A stretch of DNA of 40,822 nt from Paludibacteraceae bacterium. Its GTDB lineage: Bacteria > Bacteroidota > Bacteroidia > Bacteroidales > Paludibacteraceae. This document shows, piece by piece, positions 25,571 to 34,643 of the stretch. The DNA lies in contig JAGBRL010000089.1 of NCBI GenBank assembly GCA_017632345.1, positions 1-40,822 on the forward strand, written 5' to 3'. The first letter of the stretch is position 1, and each line of letters begins with the position of its first letter. The notes beneath the pieces are model-generated. The model did not search any database and was not told where the DNA came from. It worked only from the letters and a program-made list of their open reading frames with translations. Both the position numbers and the translations under genes were made by a program.

Positions 25571-25599
25571 ATTTAATCTCGGCTTAATTTACAAGAGTG

Positions 25600-26376
25600 T
25601 CACTTAAAATTGCTTATAGCCGACAAGAAGATAAGAGCCTCTTTCATCGACGTGCAGTTTGTCTTTTTCAAAATCTGCTTTTTGTAATAAGAGACCGTGT
25701 GAATAGACAGAGAAAGGTACTCGGCAATTTCTTTGCCAGTCTTGCCTATATGGCAAAAATAGACAACCATCTTTTCCGTATCAGTCAGTTCTATGTAAAA
25801 CACCTCTTCCCAGCTCTTTTTCTTAAAGGAATACTTGTACCTTTTTTTACATTTTGGCAGCACAACATAAGTCTCTCCGGTCTCTTTGCACAAAGAGTAA
25901 TTTGTACAGCAGAGCACCATCCACAAATCGCCGGCGTCCGTATAAAGATAAGGCTTCGCCTTTCTGTTCAGACTCACCGTGTAGCCGTCCTTATGTTTCA
26001 GCACGATGTCGCATGTCATGAATACACCTTCGCGGTCTTCTGCCGGTAAAGTGCGTATGAAATCTATACATGCAACATTGAGTTCCTTGAACCGTTTCAG
26101 GTCTTCAACGGAGAAGATTTTTTTGTAAAAATCATATCCCATCTTAATCACCTCATTTCTGTCATATCCGCAAAGAAGCAGCGACGACGGCGAAATGTAG
26201 TGAATATTGTGCTTGTAAAAGTCCAAGATTAGAGCGCTGTGCGGACTTGCAAGTTCCATTGCGTCAAGCAATTGGGAAATGGGCTTCAGCTTTGTGTAAT
26301 TAGGCTTGCCCTTGAACGTCCCGCAACCGATCTCTCTCTTGAACTCCTCAATTATCTCCTCTTTTTTATCTTCCAT
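25600..26376 (-). CDS. PAS-like/LuxR-type transcriptional regulator, paralogue 1
   Basis: A 258-residue protein. An N-terminal sensor-like region (about 30-165) with PHSALILDFYKHNIHYISPS and the following GYDRNEVIKMG reads like a PAS fold. The C-terminal LuxR/GerE helix-turn-helix (about 195-255) contains LTDTEKMVVYF, GKTGKEIAEYLSLSIHTV and YYKKQILKKTNC. It has no receiver domain, so it is not a classical response regulator. It shares its plan with the gene at 26413-27174: PNYTKLKPI here against PNYAKLSPI there. The 36-base gap suggests co-transcription, although a minus-strand promoter-like pair (TTTG at 26419-26416, TGTATTTG at 26395-26388) lies in between. Signal and targets are unknown. 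Confidence 0.85.
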   Translation of the reverse strand: MEDKKEEIIEEFKREIGCGTFKGKPNYTKLKPISQLLDAMELASPHSALILDFYKHNIHYISPSSLLLCGYDRNEVIKMGYDFYKKIFSVEDLKRFKELNVACIDFIRTLPAEDREGVFMTCDIVLKHKDGYTVSLNRKAKPYLYTDAGDLWMVLCCTNYSLCKETGETYVVLPKCKKRYKYSFKKKSWEEVFYIELTDTEKMVVYFCHIGKTGKEIAEYLSLSIHTVSYYKKQILKKTNCTSMKEALIFLSAISNFK

Positions 26377-26412
26377 AGAAAATCAGTCAAATACATTAAT
26401 GTACATGAAAAA

Positions 26413-27174
26413 TCACAAAAGATTGTTCGCTTTCATGATTAACACAGCCTCCGTCATGGACTTGCACTTGAGCTTTTTCAGAATCTGCCTCTTGTGATAG
26501 TCCACGGTATGCGTAGAAAGGCACAGCTCATCAGCGATGAGCTTGTCAGGAACCCCTTCGTAATTCCTACGAAGCACAATCAGTTCCACTCCAGAAATGT
26601 CGAAATATTTTGCCTCCTCCCACATCTCCGTATTTATGTTGTAACAAAAACTCTTGTTAGAGTTGCGAACCACGAGCCTTGCATCGCCGGACTCTGTTCT
26701 TGACGAGTATTGGAGGCTACAGAAAGTCAGCCAAATTCTATTTTCATTAGGCATAAACAAATACGGAGCATAACTGTGTCTTACGCAATATGACTTGCCT
26801 CCCCTTCCTTTGAATTTAAGGTCAAAGGAGAGACACATCGACTTGCGCTCTTTTAACGTGAGCTTATCCTGCAGCACATAACTTGCACGCAGCATCTTTA
26901 CCATAAGCTCATAATCCTCTTGTTCAAGTACCTCTCTGTAAATGAGATGCCCTTTTCTCTTGATCTCTTCAATGGTGTAACCTTTGAAAAAGATTAGAGT
27001 ACCCGGTGAAATATAGAAATACTCATGCCGATTATAATCTATCACATACGAATTGTGAGGATAAATGAAATCCAACGTATCCAACAAACTAAAAATCGGC
27101 GACAGCTTGGCATAATTAGGGCCTTTTTCCAAGGCTCCTTCATTCTGCCCGCCTCCAGTTTTCACATTTTTCAT
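26413..27174 (-). CDS. PAS-like/LuxR-type transcriptional regulator, paralogue 2
   Basis: A 253-residue paralogue of the gene downstream. The sensor region (about 25-160) contains PHNSYVIDYNRHEYFYISPG and GYTIEEIKRKG. The LuxR-type helix-turn-helix (about 190-250) contains VPDKLIADELCLSTHTVDYH and KRQILKKLKC. The two copies are clearly diverged, so the duplication is old or the signals differ. No kinase or other partner lies nearby. Upstream is a 950-base gene-free stretch that may carry its control region. Confidence 0.85.
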   Translation of the reverse strand: MKNVKTGGGQNEGALEKGPNYAKLSPIFSLLDTLDFIYPHNSYVIDYNRHEYFYISPGTLIFFKGYTIEEIKRKGHLIYREVLEQEDYELMVKMLRASYVLQDKLTLKERKSMCLSFDLKFKGRGGKSYCVRHSYAPYLFMPNENRIWLTFCSLQYSSRTESGDARLVVRNSNKSFCYNINTEMWEEAKYFDISGVELIVLRRNYEGVPDKLIADELCLSTHTVDYHKRQILKKLKCKSMTEAVLIMKANNLL

Positions 27175-27617
27175 CGCCCTTTTTTTTAAAAGTTAAAAAC
27201 TGCTTAAAAAACTAATTACAAAAAAATATAAGTCAACACCCTCTCTTGAGTGTCTATCTGTTTTCAATTCGTCATGTGAAAGAGAAATCTACAAATTCAA
27301 TGCAACGCCTACTTGCCATTCTCACAGCAGATTCTAAAAAGCACTCTCATTTCAGTTCTTCCTTAAATTCAAATTTCAAACTCAGAAAAAAACAAAAAAA
27401 TAAAATTCCTTTATAAAACCGTAATCAACTACGCTCCTGCAACCGCATTTTTTCCGCCCGAAAACAACAGCCGTCCGATAATGTTCTAACAAAAAGGACA
27501 CTGTTTTAATAGTGTTTTTCACTTAATAATCGTCTCTCTCTTATATATAGTTGCTTTTGCAATAATGCGTTTTTGTGTTCTTTTCATCCTAAATATTTTT
27601 GCGGATGTTTTTTGTTT
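27175..27617. other. AT-rich gene-free stretch upstream of the regulators
   Basis: No credible reading frame or RNA gene was recognised. A minor terminator-like ACACT/AGTGT hairpin with TTTTT lies near 27500-27522. Confidence 0.4.
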
Positions 27618-27692
27618 ATCTCGTCCGTCTTGCTAATATTCGCTCAGTTACGATGCCAACGTCGTTCCTTTGCAAGTATAATCAGCTCAAAA
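27618..27692 (-). repeat. Dispersed intergenic repeat, copy R6 (reverse orientation)
   Basis: CTTGCTAATATTCGCTCAGT, TACGAT, TCGTTCCTTTGC and TATAATCAGC align in order with the reverse complement of 17195-17250 and with 35778-35830. Confidence 0.45.
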
Positions 27693-27937
27693 CTAGATGT
27701 CTAAAAAACTCATCGCGGCTTAATTATAGAAAAATCCATGACAAAAGCGACTAAAAACGGCTTAAAGCCACCCGGCCCAAAACCGTTGCAAAGTTAAAGC
27801 ATAAAAGTGCAAAAAAGAAATAAATTGATAAAAAACGTGCACTTTTTTTTACATCTTGAAAAAAATGAAATGCTTAAATTTTATAAAGTACTAAAATTCA
27901 AGTGTTTATCACTTGCAATAACTACGTTTTTTTGTAG
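27693..27937. other. Gene-free stretch with promoter-like and hairpin signals
   Basis: CAAAGTTA at 27789-27796 is a perfect -7 box on the minus strand but lacks a -33 box. AAAAGTGCA (27803-27811) pairs exactly with TGCACTTTT (27838-27846), and the T-run continues to 27850, forming a terminator-like hairpin with a large loop. A small AACTAC/GTAGTT hairpin lies near 27920-27938. Confidence 0.35.
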
Positions 27938-27968
27938 TTTACTCGTTTTGCGTTTTTTCATACATTTG
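27938..27968 (+). promoter_or_regulatory. Candidate promoter of a small RNA
   Basis: TTTA (27938-27941), a 19-nt spacer and a perfect -7 box TACATTTG (27961-27968). No protein gene follows on this strand before a terminator. Confidence 0.45.
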
Positions 27969-27974
27969 TAATGT

Positions 27975-28106
27975 AAGTTAATGAGAGGAAACTTTCATCG
28001 ATTTTACAACTTAAAATTGACTGTTTCGTAATAATATACACTAAGGTTTTAGTCCTGTTTGATTGTCTAAAAAAAATCTGTTGCTTAGGGCAGCAGATTT
28101 TTTTTG
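27975..28106 (+). ncRNA. Candidate small RNA of about 130 nt
   Basis: A + strand unit bounded by the promoter at 27938-27968 and a 16-bp terminator hairpin (28069-28105). The only reading frame inside is 16 codons from ATG 27981. It does not resemble 6S, tmRNA, SRP RNA or RNase P RNA. The terminator is shared with dnaG on the other strand, so the unit may be fortuitous. Confidence 0.3.
28069..28105. terminator. Strong bidirectional terminator downstream of dnaG
   Basis: A 16-bp stem with one G-T pair (28069-28084 with 28090-28105) and a 5-nt loop has eight A residues on one side and eight T residues on the other. It works for dnaG on the minus strand and for any + strand transcript. Confidence 0.85.
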
Positions 28107-28125
28107 CACGTATTTCTTAAAAATC

Positions 28126-30330
28126 CTAAAGTCTGACTACAATCCGTTCGCCAAGCCTTTTAGACAGAACCTTGCGCACCTCTTGCCACTTAGCCAATTC
28201 CTGCATAAGCTCCATAATCTTCTCCACATCCTTCTCGCTTTTAAGCTTTGCCCGCAGACTGTTAGTCTTGGCTTCCACCACTTTATACTTAAAATCCATC
28301 ACGACATGAGGCACGAGTTCGAAAAGCCTGCTGATAATCTCGTCTTGAGCCTCTTGCGCCGCCAGTTCTGCATACCGCAGCTGCCGTTCTCTAAGTTCTT
28401 TTTCGGCTTCCTCTTTTCTGATGCGTTCCTCCTCTTCCAGCTGTTCTGCGCTTTTGTTTTCGCCTTTTTTGAGAGCCGGAGCGGGAGTCTCTTCCAGTTC
28501 CTTTGCAGGCTCATACTTAGCCATGTTGAAGTGTATGTAACTAAGCTGATACTGCTCCGCAAGCAAGTCCATCACCAGAGCGCTGACTTGCGGGTCCGGA
28601 TAAGAGCCGAAGAATCGGTCTGCCCTGAATCCAGCATCATCCAAATGAGCCTCCACTTCGTCCAAAATCCTCTTATGCAAAGGATTGAAGAACTCCATGC
28701 CGTCGTTTTTCAGGTCGTTCACCACATATTCGGAGACGGTCATCTTGCAAGGCAAGTCCGTTGCATCGTCTTCGTTTTGAATTTCGCACAAGACGCAATT
28801 GCCGTATCTGACCACATATTTCAATATATTCAGCTCCTCCTGGTCAAATCTGCCGCTTCTCACAGCAGGCGCGGCAGATTCCGGACCGGCAGACGGATTC
28901 GGTGCAGCCAAGTTTTCAGCAGGTTTGCCGTCAACACCTCCAAGAGCAGCTCCTTGCTGTTCTTCCCTTATGCGTCGTTCAATCTCCTTGTCCGCCTTCT
29001 CCTTCCTCACCTTATTGGCATGAGAATAGAACACCTTTTCGTCGGTTTCCAAAATAGAAGCGCACTCCTTGATATATACGGAGCGTTTGATCATATCCGG
29101 AATGACAGCGATGGTAGCAGCCAAGTCCGCTATAAGCTGCGACTTTCTTATCGGGTCATTAGCCACCAAAGGCAGCGAATGGTTTATTTTGAATAAAATA
29201 TAATCAACTTCGTTATTCTTCAGATAATCAGCCACCTCGTTAGCGTTATGGCTTTGTGCGAATGTGTCCGGGTCTTCGCCTTCCGGCAGCACGACCACCT
29301 TCACGTTCAGTCCCTCTTCAAGAAGCAGTTTGCCATTTTTAAGCGCGGCGTTCATTCCGGCAGAGTCGCCGTCATACAGCATAGTCACGTTTTTATTGCC
29401 ATTCTCAGTGTCGGCCCCAACCGAAGGCAGAATACGTTTCAGCAGTCTTATCTGCTCCACCGTCAGCGCAGTGCCACACGGAGCCACAACATTTTCCACC
29501 CCAGCCTGCACCATAGATATGACATCTGCGTACCCTTCTACAATAAAGCACTTTTGTTCCTTGATAATTGCATTCTTTGCAAAAAAGAGCCCGTAAAGCG
29601 CCTGGCTTTTATGATAAATTTCAGACTCCGGCGAATTTTGGTACTTCACCTGCTCGTCCTTGCGTATAGCGCGGCCGCCAAATGCAATGACTTTGCCGGA
29701 AATAGAATGAATAGGGAATATGGCTCGACCATGAAAACGGTCTATCAGGTAATTGTTCTCCTTCACAATAGTCAAGCCGGACTTTTCGAGGAACTCGAGT
29801 TTGAATCCGCTTTTCTGCGCCATTTGCGTGTAATAGTCACGCTTATCCACAGCGTAGCCTAGCTGGAACTTCTTGATAATATCTTCACGGAATCCTCTGT
29901 GAAGGAAATAGCTCAATCCGACAGACTTTCCCTCTATATTATTTTTCAGATTGTCTGAGAAATGTTTAGACGCCCATTCGGACAAAGCCAGCAGGCTCTC
30001 CCTCTCGTTGTTGAGCTGCACTTGTTCGGGAGTAAGTTCCTTCTCTTCAATCTCTATATGGTACTTCTTAGCAAGAAATTTGATAGCCTCGATATAGGAG
30101 AGGTTCTCAAGTTCCATTATGAAGTTGACCGGATTTCCGCCCTTGCCGCAGCCGAAACATTTGCAGATGTTTTTAGCAGGAGAGACCGTGAACGATGGTG
30201 TTTTTTCGTTGTGAAAAGGACAAAGACCGATATAGTTCACGCCGCGTCGCTGAAGCGTGACGTAATCAGACACGACATCCACGATGTCTGCCGCGTCAAA
30301 CACTCTTTGTATGGTCGCCTGATCTATCAT
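28126..30330 (-). CDS. dnaG: DNA primase
   Basis: A 734-residue replication primase that makes RNA primers for the lagging strand. The N-terminal zinc ribbon uses C37, H40, C58 and C61 (CPFH...CFGC). The catalytic core follows, with IFPIHSISGKVIAFGGR, toprim glutamate EGYADV and the acidic DGDSAG motif. A low-complexity Ala/Pro/Gly linker and a charged helical region (EEEERIRKEEAEKELRER) lie in the C-terminal helicase-binding part, making the protein longer than the roughly 580-residue E. coli enzyme but normal for Bacteroidota. It is divergent from rel, with its own -7 box at 30344-30351. Confidence 0.97.
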   Translation of the reverse strand: MIDQATIQRVFDAADIVDVVSDYVTLQRRGVNYIGLCPFHNEKTPSFTVSPAKNICKCFGCGKGGNPVNFIMELENLSYIEAIKFLAKKYHIEIEEKELTPEQVQLNNERESLLALSEWASKHFSDNLKNNIEGKSVGLSYFLHRGFREDIIKKFQLGYAVDKRDYYTQMAQKSGFKLEFLEKSGLTIVKENNYLIDRFHGRAIFPIHSISGKVIAFGGRAIRKDEQVKYQNSPESEIYHKSQALYGLFFAKNAIIKEQKCFIVEGYADVISMVQAGVENVVAPCGTALTVEQIRLLKRILPSVGADTENGNKNVTMLYDGDSAGMNAALKNGKLLLEEGLNVKVVVLPEGEDPDTFAQSHNANEVADYLKNNEVDYILFKINHSLPLVANDPIRKSQLIADLAATIAVIPDMIKRSVYIKECASILETDEKVFYSHANKVRKEKADKEIERRIREEQQGAALGGVDGKPAENLAAPNPSAGPESAAPAVRSGRFDQEELNILKYVVRYGNCVLCEIQNEDDATDLPCKMTVSEYVVNDLKNDGMEFFNPLHKRILDEVEAHLDDAGFRADRFFGSYPDPQVSALVMDLLAEQYQLSYIHFNMAKYEPAKELEETPAPALKKGENKSAEQLEEEERIRKEEAEKELRERQLRYAELAAQEAQDEIISRLFELVPHVVMDFKYKVVEAKTNSLRAKLKSEKDVEKIMELMQELAKWQEVRKVLSKRLGERIVVRL

Positions 30331-30343
30331 GTTTAAAAGCCTA

Positions 30344-30351
30344 CAAAGGTA
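30344..30351 (-). promoter_or_regulatory. Candidate -7 box of dnaG
   Basis: TACCTTTG on the minus strand is a perfect match, close to the ATG at 30330. No TTTG was found at the normal distance. Confidence 0.4.
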
Positions 30352-30438
30352 ACAAAAAATATTCTCTCTGCCACTTTTTCAGCCTTCAAACACCTATACA
30401 TTCAAAAAAAAGTAGCTCAAGTAAAAAATTGAACAAAA

Positions 30439-30473
30439 TTTAAACCTCTTCTGATTTCTAATTATTATATTTG
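30439..30473 (+). promoter_or_regulatory. Candidate promoter of rel
   Basis: A perfect -7 box TATATTTG (30466-30473) is preceded by TTTA (30439-30442) at a slightly long 23-nt spacing. The leader is about 55 nt. Confidence 0.5.
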
Positions 30474-30534
30474 TTGACCTAAAAACAAGCGGCATTCGTG
30501 ACGAATAAATCACTGCCGCGATAAACGAACAGTG

Positions 30535-32781
30535 ATGGAAAGTCAGAACAAACATACAGACGAGGAAAACGAAATGATAGAAAGGGAGTATCAGGCTCTG
30601 CTTGACGTGTATCTCCATTCTAATCATAGACGGAAGGTTGAAATTATAGAGAAAGCCTTCCGCTTTGCAAAACGCGCGCATCAGGGTGTCCGACGACGCT
30701 CCGGCGAGCCTTACATTCTGCACCCTATTGCGGTGGCGCGGATTGTGGCTCAGGAGATCGGGCTTGGGTCCACATCCATATGCGCCTCGCTTCTGCACGA
30801 CGTAGTGGAAGACACCGACTACACCGTCGAGGATATCGAAAATCTCTTCAGTCCCAAAATTGCGCAGATAGTTGACGGGCTGACGAAGATTTCGGGCGGG
30901 GTGTTCGGAGAAAAAGCAAAGGCGTCTGCTCAGGCGGAGAACTTCCGAAAGCTTCTGCTCACAATGTCAGAAGACATCCGCGTGGTGCTGATAAAGATGG
31001 CGGACCGCCTTCACAATATGCGTACGTTAGGTTCCATGCCGGCCGGCAAACAGCTGAAAATTGCGGGCGAGACTCAGTATATTTACGCGCCGCTGGCTAA
31101 CCGCCTTGGTTTGTATGCGATAAAAACAGAGCTGGAGGACCTTAGCTTCAAATACGAGCATCCGGACAGCTACAAACAGATTGAGGACAAACTCGAAAAG
31201 AGCAAACAAGAACGAAACGAACTGTTCTCCATGTTCTCAAAACCGATACTCGAAAGCCTTGACAAACTTGGCATAAAGTATGAGGTTCACGACCGAATAA
31301 AATCAATATACTCCATCTGGAGAAAGATGCAGGCGAAAAACATTCCGTTCGAGGAGGTGTTCGACCTATTGGCCCTGCGTATAATTTTCGACACTGAAAA
31401 CGACAGCGAGGAGAAGAAAATTTGCTGGTCCATCTACTCGGCCATTACAGATATATACAAGCCGCATCCGGAACGCACTCGCGACTGGATAAGCACTCCG
31501 AAAGCTAATGGCTACGAAGCTTTGCACCTGACTGTTATGGGGCCTTTGGGACAATGGATCGAGGTCCAGATCAGAAGCCGAAGGATGGACGACATCGCCG
31601 AAAAGGGCTTTGCCGCACATTGGAAATACAAGACTGGAGAGAAGGACGACTCGGAGCTGGAAAAATGGCTTCAGACCATCAAGGAGCTTCTGGAGAATCC
31701 GGAGCCGAACGCAATCGACTTCCTCGACACTTTCAAACTTAATCTGTTCGCTTCCGAAATATTTGTGTTTACACCCAAAGGTGACATTCACACCCTTCCG
31801 CAAGGCGCGACGGTTCTCGACTTTGCCTTTTCTCTGCACACAGACCTTGGCTTGCAATGTATTGGCGCAAAGGTAAACCATAAGCTTGAGCCGCTTAGCC
31901 ATCAGCTTAATAGTGGCGACCAGGTTGAAATCATCACGTCCAAAAAGCAGAAGCCAAACGCAGACTGGATTAATCTTGTGAAGACTGCCCGCGCAAGGGC
32001 TAAAATCAGGTCTATATTCAAAAAGGAATATAAAGCTTTCATAAAAAAAGGGGAGCATGAACTGGAACATTTTCTGGACGGCATCAATCAGACTGCAACT
32101 CCTGAGAATCTGGAGAAGATTATGGAACATTTCAGCGTGACAAAGAAGGAGGAACTTTTTTACAGAATTGGAAAAGGCTCGTTGAATCTTGACGAACTGA
32201 TAAAGACGGTCTTCAAAGAGAAAAGCCAGAACAAATGGATGAAGTATTGGAAGCTTCAGTTTGGAAAGTCTAATGACAACCAGCAAGAGGCTTCGGCTAC
32301 AGAAAAGCAGGAGCCCGGAAAGGTTGACCAGAAGAAGCCTCTGAAACTGACTGAAGATGTGACGTACCGCATTGCGGACTGCTGCAGCCCAATACCGGGC
32401 GACGACATACTCGGCTTTATGGACAATGACGGCAAGTATGTTGTTCACAAACGTCAATGTCCCGTAGCAATGAAACTGAAGTCTAACTTTGGCGAAAGGA
32501 TTTGCTCGGCTGTATGGGAAACGCACAAGGTGCTCTCTTTCCCTGCCACTATCGAAATCAAGGGTATTGACGAAATTGGCATCTTGGGCAAGATTATTCA
32601 GGTTATATCAGACGAGTACGCGGTGAACGTGAGCAAAGTGAGCATCGAGACTTTCGACGGCATATTCGAAGGCCGAATCACTGTTTACGTGCATGACGTG
32701 GACGACGTGACAAATCTTTGTATGAACATCATGAAAATTAACGGCATCAACTCCGTTATGCGAGTTGAGAATGACAAATAA
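30535..32781 (+). CDS. rel: RelA/SpoT-family (p)ppGpp synthetase/hydrolase
   Basis: A 748-residue stringent-response enzyme. Order: HD hydrolase domain with RRRSGEPYILHP and HDVVED (89-94); synthetase domain with RIKSIYSIWRKM (near 253) and GYEALHLTVMG (near 326); TGS domain (VFTPKGDIHTLPQGATVLDFAF, near 410); a Cys/His region (DCCSPIPGDD...HKRQCP); a C-terminal ACT domain (TIEIKGIDEIGILGKI, near 670). The intact HDxxED signature suggests it can also degrade ppGpp. The start is ATG 30535; a GTG lies directly before it. ispG follows after only 5 bases, so they share a message. Confidence 0.96.
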   Translation: MESQNKHTDEENEMIEREYQALLDVYLHSNHRRKVEIIEKAFRFAKRAHQGVRRRSGEPYILHPIAVARIVAQEIGLGSTSICASLLHDVVEDTDYTVEDIENLFSPKIAQIVDGLTKISGGVFGEKAKASAQAENFRKLLLTMSEDIRVVLIKMADRLHNMRTLGSMPAGKQLKIAGETQYIYAPLANRLGLYAIKTELEDLSFKYEHPDSYKQIEDKLEKSKQERNELFSMFSKPILESLDKLGIKYEVHDRIKSIYSIWRKMQAKNIPFEEVFDLLALRIIFDTENDSEEKKICWSIYSAITDIYKPHPERTRDWISTPKANGYEALHLTVMGPLGQWIEVQIRSRRMDDIAEKGFAAHWKYKTGEKDDSELEKWLQTIKELLENPEPNAIDFLDTFKLNLFASEIFVFTPKGDIHTLPQGATVLDFAFSLHTDLGLQCIGAKVNHKLEPLSHQLNSGDQVEIITSKKQKPNADWINLVKTARARAKIRSIFKKEYKAFIKKGEHELEHFLDGINQTATPENLEKIMEHFSVTKKEELFYRIGKGSLNLDELIKTVFKEKSQNKWMKYWKLQFGKSNDNQQEASATEKQEPGKVDQKKPLKLTEDVTYRIADCCSPIPGDDILGFMDNDGKYVVHKRQCPVAMKLKSNFGERICSAVWETHKVLSFPATIEIKGIDEIGILGKIIQVISDEYAVNVSKVSIETFDGIFEGRITVYVHDVDDVTNLCMNIMKINGINSVMRVENDK

Positions 32782-32786
32782 GTGTA

Positions 32787-34601
32787 ATGAACAACAATAA
32801 AAACAATACTCCGGGCTGGTCGCTTTTCAACTACTCAAGAAGGAAGTCTTGCGTGGTTAAGATTGGTGGCCTTAATATGGGCGGCGAGAATCCCATACGT
32901 GTCCAGTCTATGGCAAATACAGACACTAACGACACAGAAAACAGTGTTGCGCAATGTATCAGAATTGCCGAGGCCGGCGGCGAACTTGTGCGCTTCACAG
33001 CTCAAGGCGTGAAAGAGGCCGCTAATCTTCAGTTTATACATTCTGAGTTAAGAAAAAGGGGGTGCGACGTGCCGCTTGTGGCTGATATTCACTTTAATCC
33101 GCGCGCTGCCGAAACGGCGGCATTGTACGTGGAGAAGGTGCGCATAAACCCGGGCAACTTTGTGGACAGTGTTCATACTCAGAAACGTTTTGAATATACG
33201 GACGAGGAGTACGCTCTTGAGATTCAGAAGATTAAAGACAAACTGATTCCTTTTTTGCAAATATGCCGTGAAAACGGAACGGCTGTGCGTATAGGGGTAA
33301 ATCATGGTTCTCTGTCTGACCGTATCCTGAGCAGGTACGGAGATACTCCTAAGGGCATGGTCGAGTCTTGCCTTGAATTTTTAAGAGTCTGCAAAGAGGT
33401 CAATTTCAATGATATAGTGATATCTATCAAAGCCTCTAATACTGTGGTGATGGTGCAGACCGTAAGGCTGCTGACATCTGCTATGCAGAAGGAGGATATG
33501 CACTTCCCGCTGCACCTTGGCGTTACGGAGGCGGGTGACGGAGAAGACGGACGCGTAAAGTCGGCCGTGGGCATCGGCGCTCTGCTTGCTGACGGTATCG
33601 GCGACACAATCCGTGTCTCTCTCAGCGAAGACCCGGAACGTGAAATCCCTGTTGCGAAAAGTTTGGTTGACTATATCGCAGAAAGAGTGGGGCATGAGCC
33701 TATTGCGGCAACTGATAGCAAACAAGTGTCGCCGTTCTTCTATTGTAAAAGAAAAACCAACGCGGTTAGAAACATTGGCGGAGGTAATGTGCCGGTGGTG
33801 ATATCTAACTCTTCAGCTAAAGCAGGTGACCTCTCTGCAGACTTTGTCTATTCTAATGAAAACGGCTCTATCGCAGATTTTTCTGTTTGGAGCAAGGCTG
33901 ATGGTGCATTCCCGCTTTTCAGAATAAATGAAGCTGAAAGTCTGAAACTTTGTGATGCTGACCTGAAATTTTTAGAGCTGTCGTATAATGATTTGAACGA
34001 CAAAATATACGATTTCATCGACGAAAAAACGGTTTTTGTACTGACAACAGACCATAAAAACGGGGTCGGAGAACAGCGTGCGTTTATCCATGCTCTTTTG
34101 TCTAAAAACATACAGAATCCTGTGATTCTGAAAAGAAGTTATCCAGACGGTCTGGAGAACTTGCAGATAAAGTCGGCTGCCGACCTTGGCGTGTTTTTCA
34201 TAGACGGTCTTGCGGACGGAATTTGGATTGACGCTCCTAATGTAAGCGGAGAGAGCCTTATCTCCCTTTCGTTCGGCATTCTGCAGGCTTCTCGCGTGCG
34301 TGTGAGCAAAACCGAGTACATCTCATGCCCAAGCTGCGGCAGGACTCTGTTTGACCTTCAGCGCACCATTGCTCGTGTAAAGGAGAAGACGTCGCACCTT
34401 AAAGGTTTGAAAATCGGAATCATGGGCTGTATTGTGAACGGTCCTGGCGAAATGGCCGACGCCGACTATGGCTACGTAGGCTCTGCAAGAGGCAAAATAA
34501 ACTTGTACAAAGGGCAAACTTGCATAGAGAAAGTCATTCCGGAAGAGGAGGCTGTGGACAGACTTATTCAACTTATCAAGGAAAACGGCGACTGGCAATG
34601 A
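32787..34601 (+). CDS. ispG: 4-hydroxy-3-methylbut-2-enyl diphosphate synthase, long three-domain type
   Basis: A 604-residue iron-sulfur enzyme of the MEP isoprenoid pathway. The N-terminal TIM-barrel (GGLNMGGENPIRVQSMANTD, FTAQGVKEAANL, RINPGNF, LGVTEAGDGEDGRVKSAVGI) and the C-terminal [4Fe-4S] domain (C514, C517, C548 with GCIVNGPGE, Glu555) are separated by an insert domain of about 230 residues. This is the plant/Bacteroidota form rather than the roughly 370-residue E. coli form. All cluster ligands are present. It lies 5 bases after rel and 42 bases before thiL. The ATG at 32787 gives the expected start. Confidence 0.96.
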   Translation: MNNNKNNTPGWSLFNYSRRKSCVVKIGGLNMGGENPIRVQSMANTDTNDTENSVAQCIRIAEAGGELVRFTAQGVKEAANLQFIHSELRKRGCDVPLVADIHFNPRAAETAALYVEKVRINPGNFVDSVHTQKRFEYTDEEYALEIQKIKDKLIPFLQICRENGTAVRIGVNHGSLSDRILSRYGDTPKGMVESCLEFLRVCKEVNFNDIVISIKASNTVVMVQTVRLLTSAMQKEDMHFPLHLGVTEAGDGEDGRVKSAVGIGALLADGIGDTIRVSLSEDPEREIPVAKSLVDYIAERVGHEPIAATDSKQVSPFFYCKRKTNAVRNIGGGNVPVVISNSSAKAGDLSADFVYSNENGSIADFSVWSKADGAFPLFRINEAESLKLCDADLKFLELSYNDLNDKIYDFIDEKTVFVLTTDHKNGVGEQRAFIHALLSKNIQNPVILKRSYPDGLENLQIKSAADLGVFFIDGLADGIWIDAPNVSGESLISLSFGILQASRVRVSKTEYISCPSCGRTLFDLQRTIARVKEKTSHLKGLKIGIMGCIVNGPGEMADADYGYVGSARGKINLYKGQTCIEKVIPEEEAVDRLIQLIKENGDWQ

Positions 34602-34643
34602 CACGGACGCCGAACGCTTTTTTAACTCGCAAAAACAAATATT

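Noticed and set aside
28063..29196. A 377-codon frame on the plus strand
   Set aside because: Antisense to dnaG and starting inside its terminator; no recognisable protein features.
31366..32526. A 386-codon frame on the minus strand
   Set aside because: Antisense to rel, whose domains are all intact.
34602..34643. Possible TPP riboswitch before thiL
   Set aside because: The gap is only 42 bases and lacks the conserved CUGAGA-type elements.
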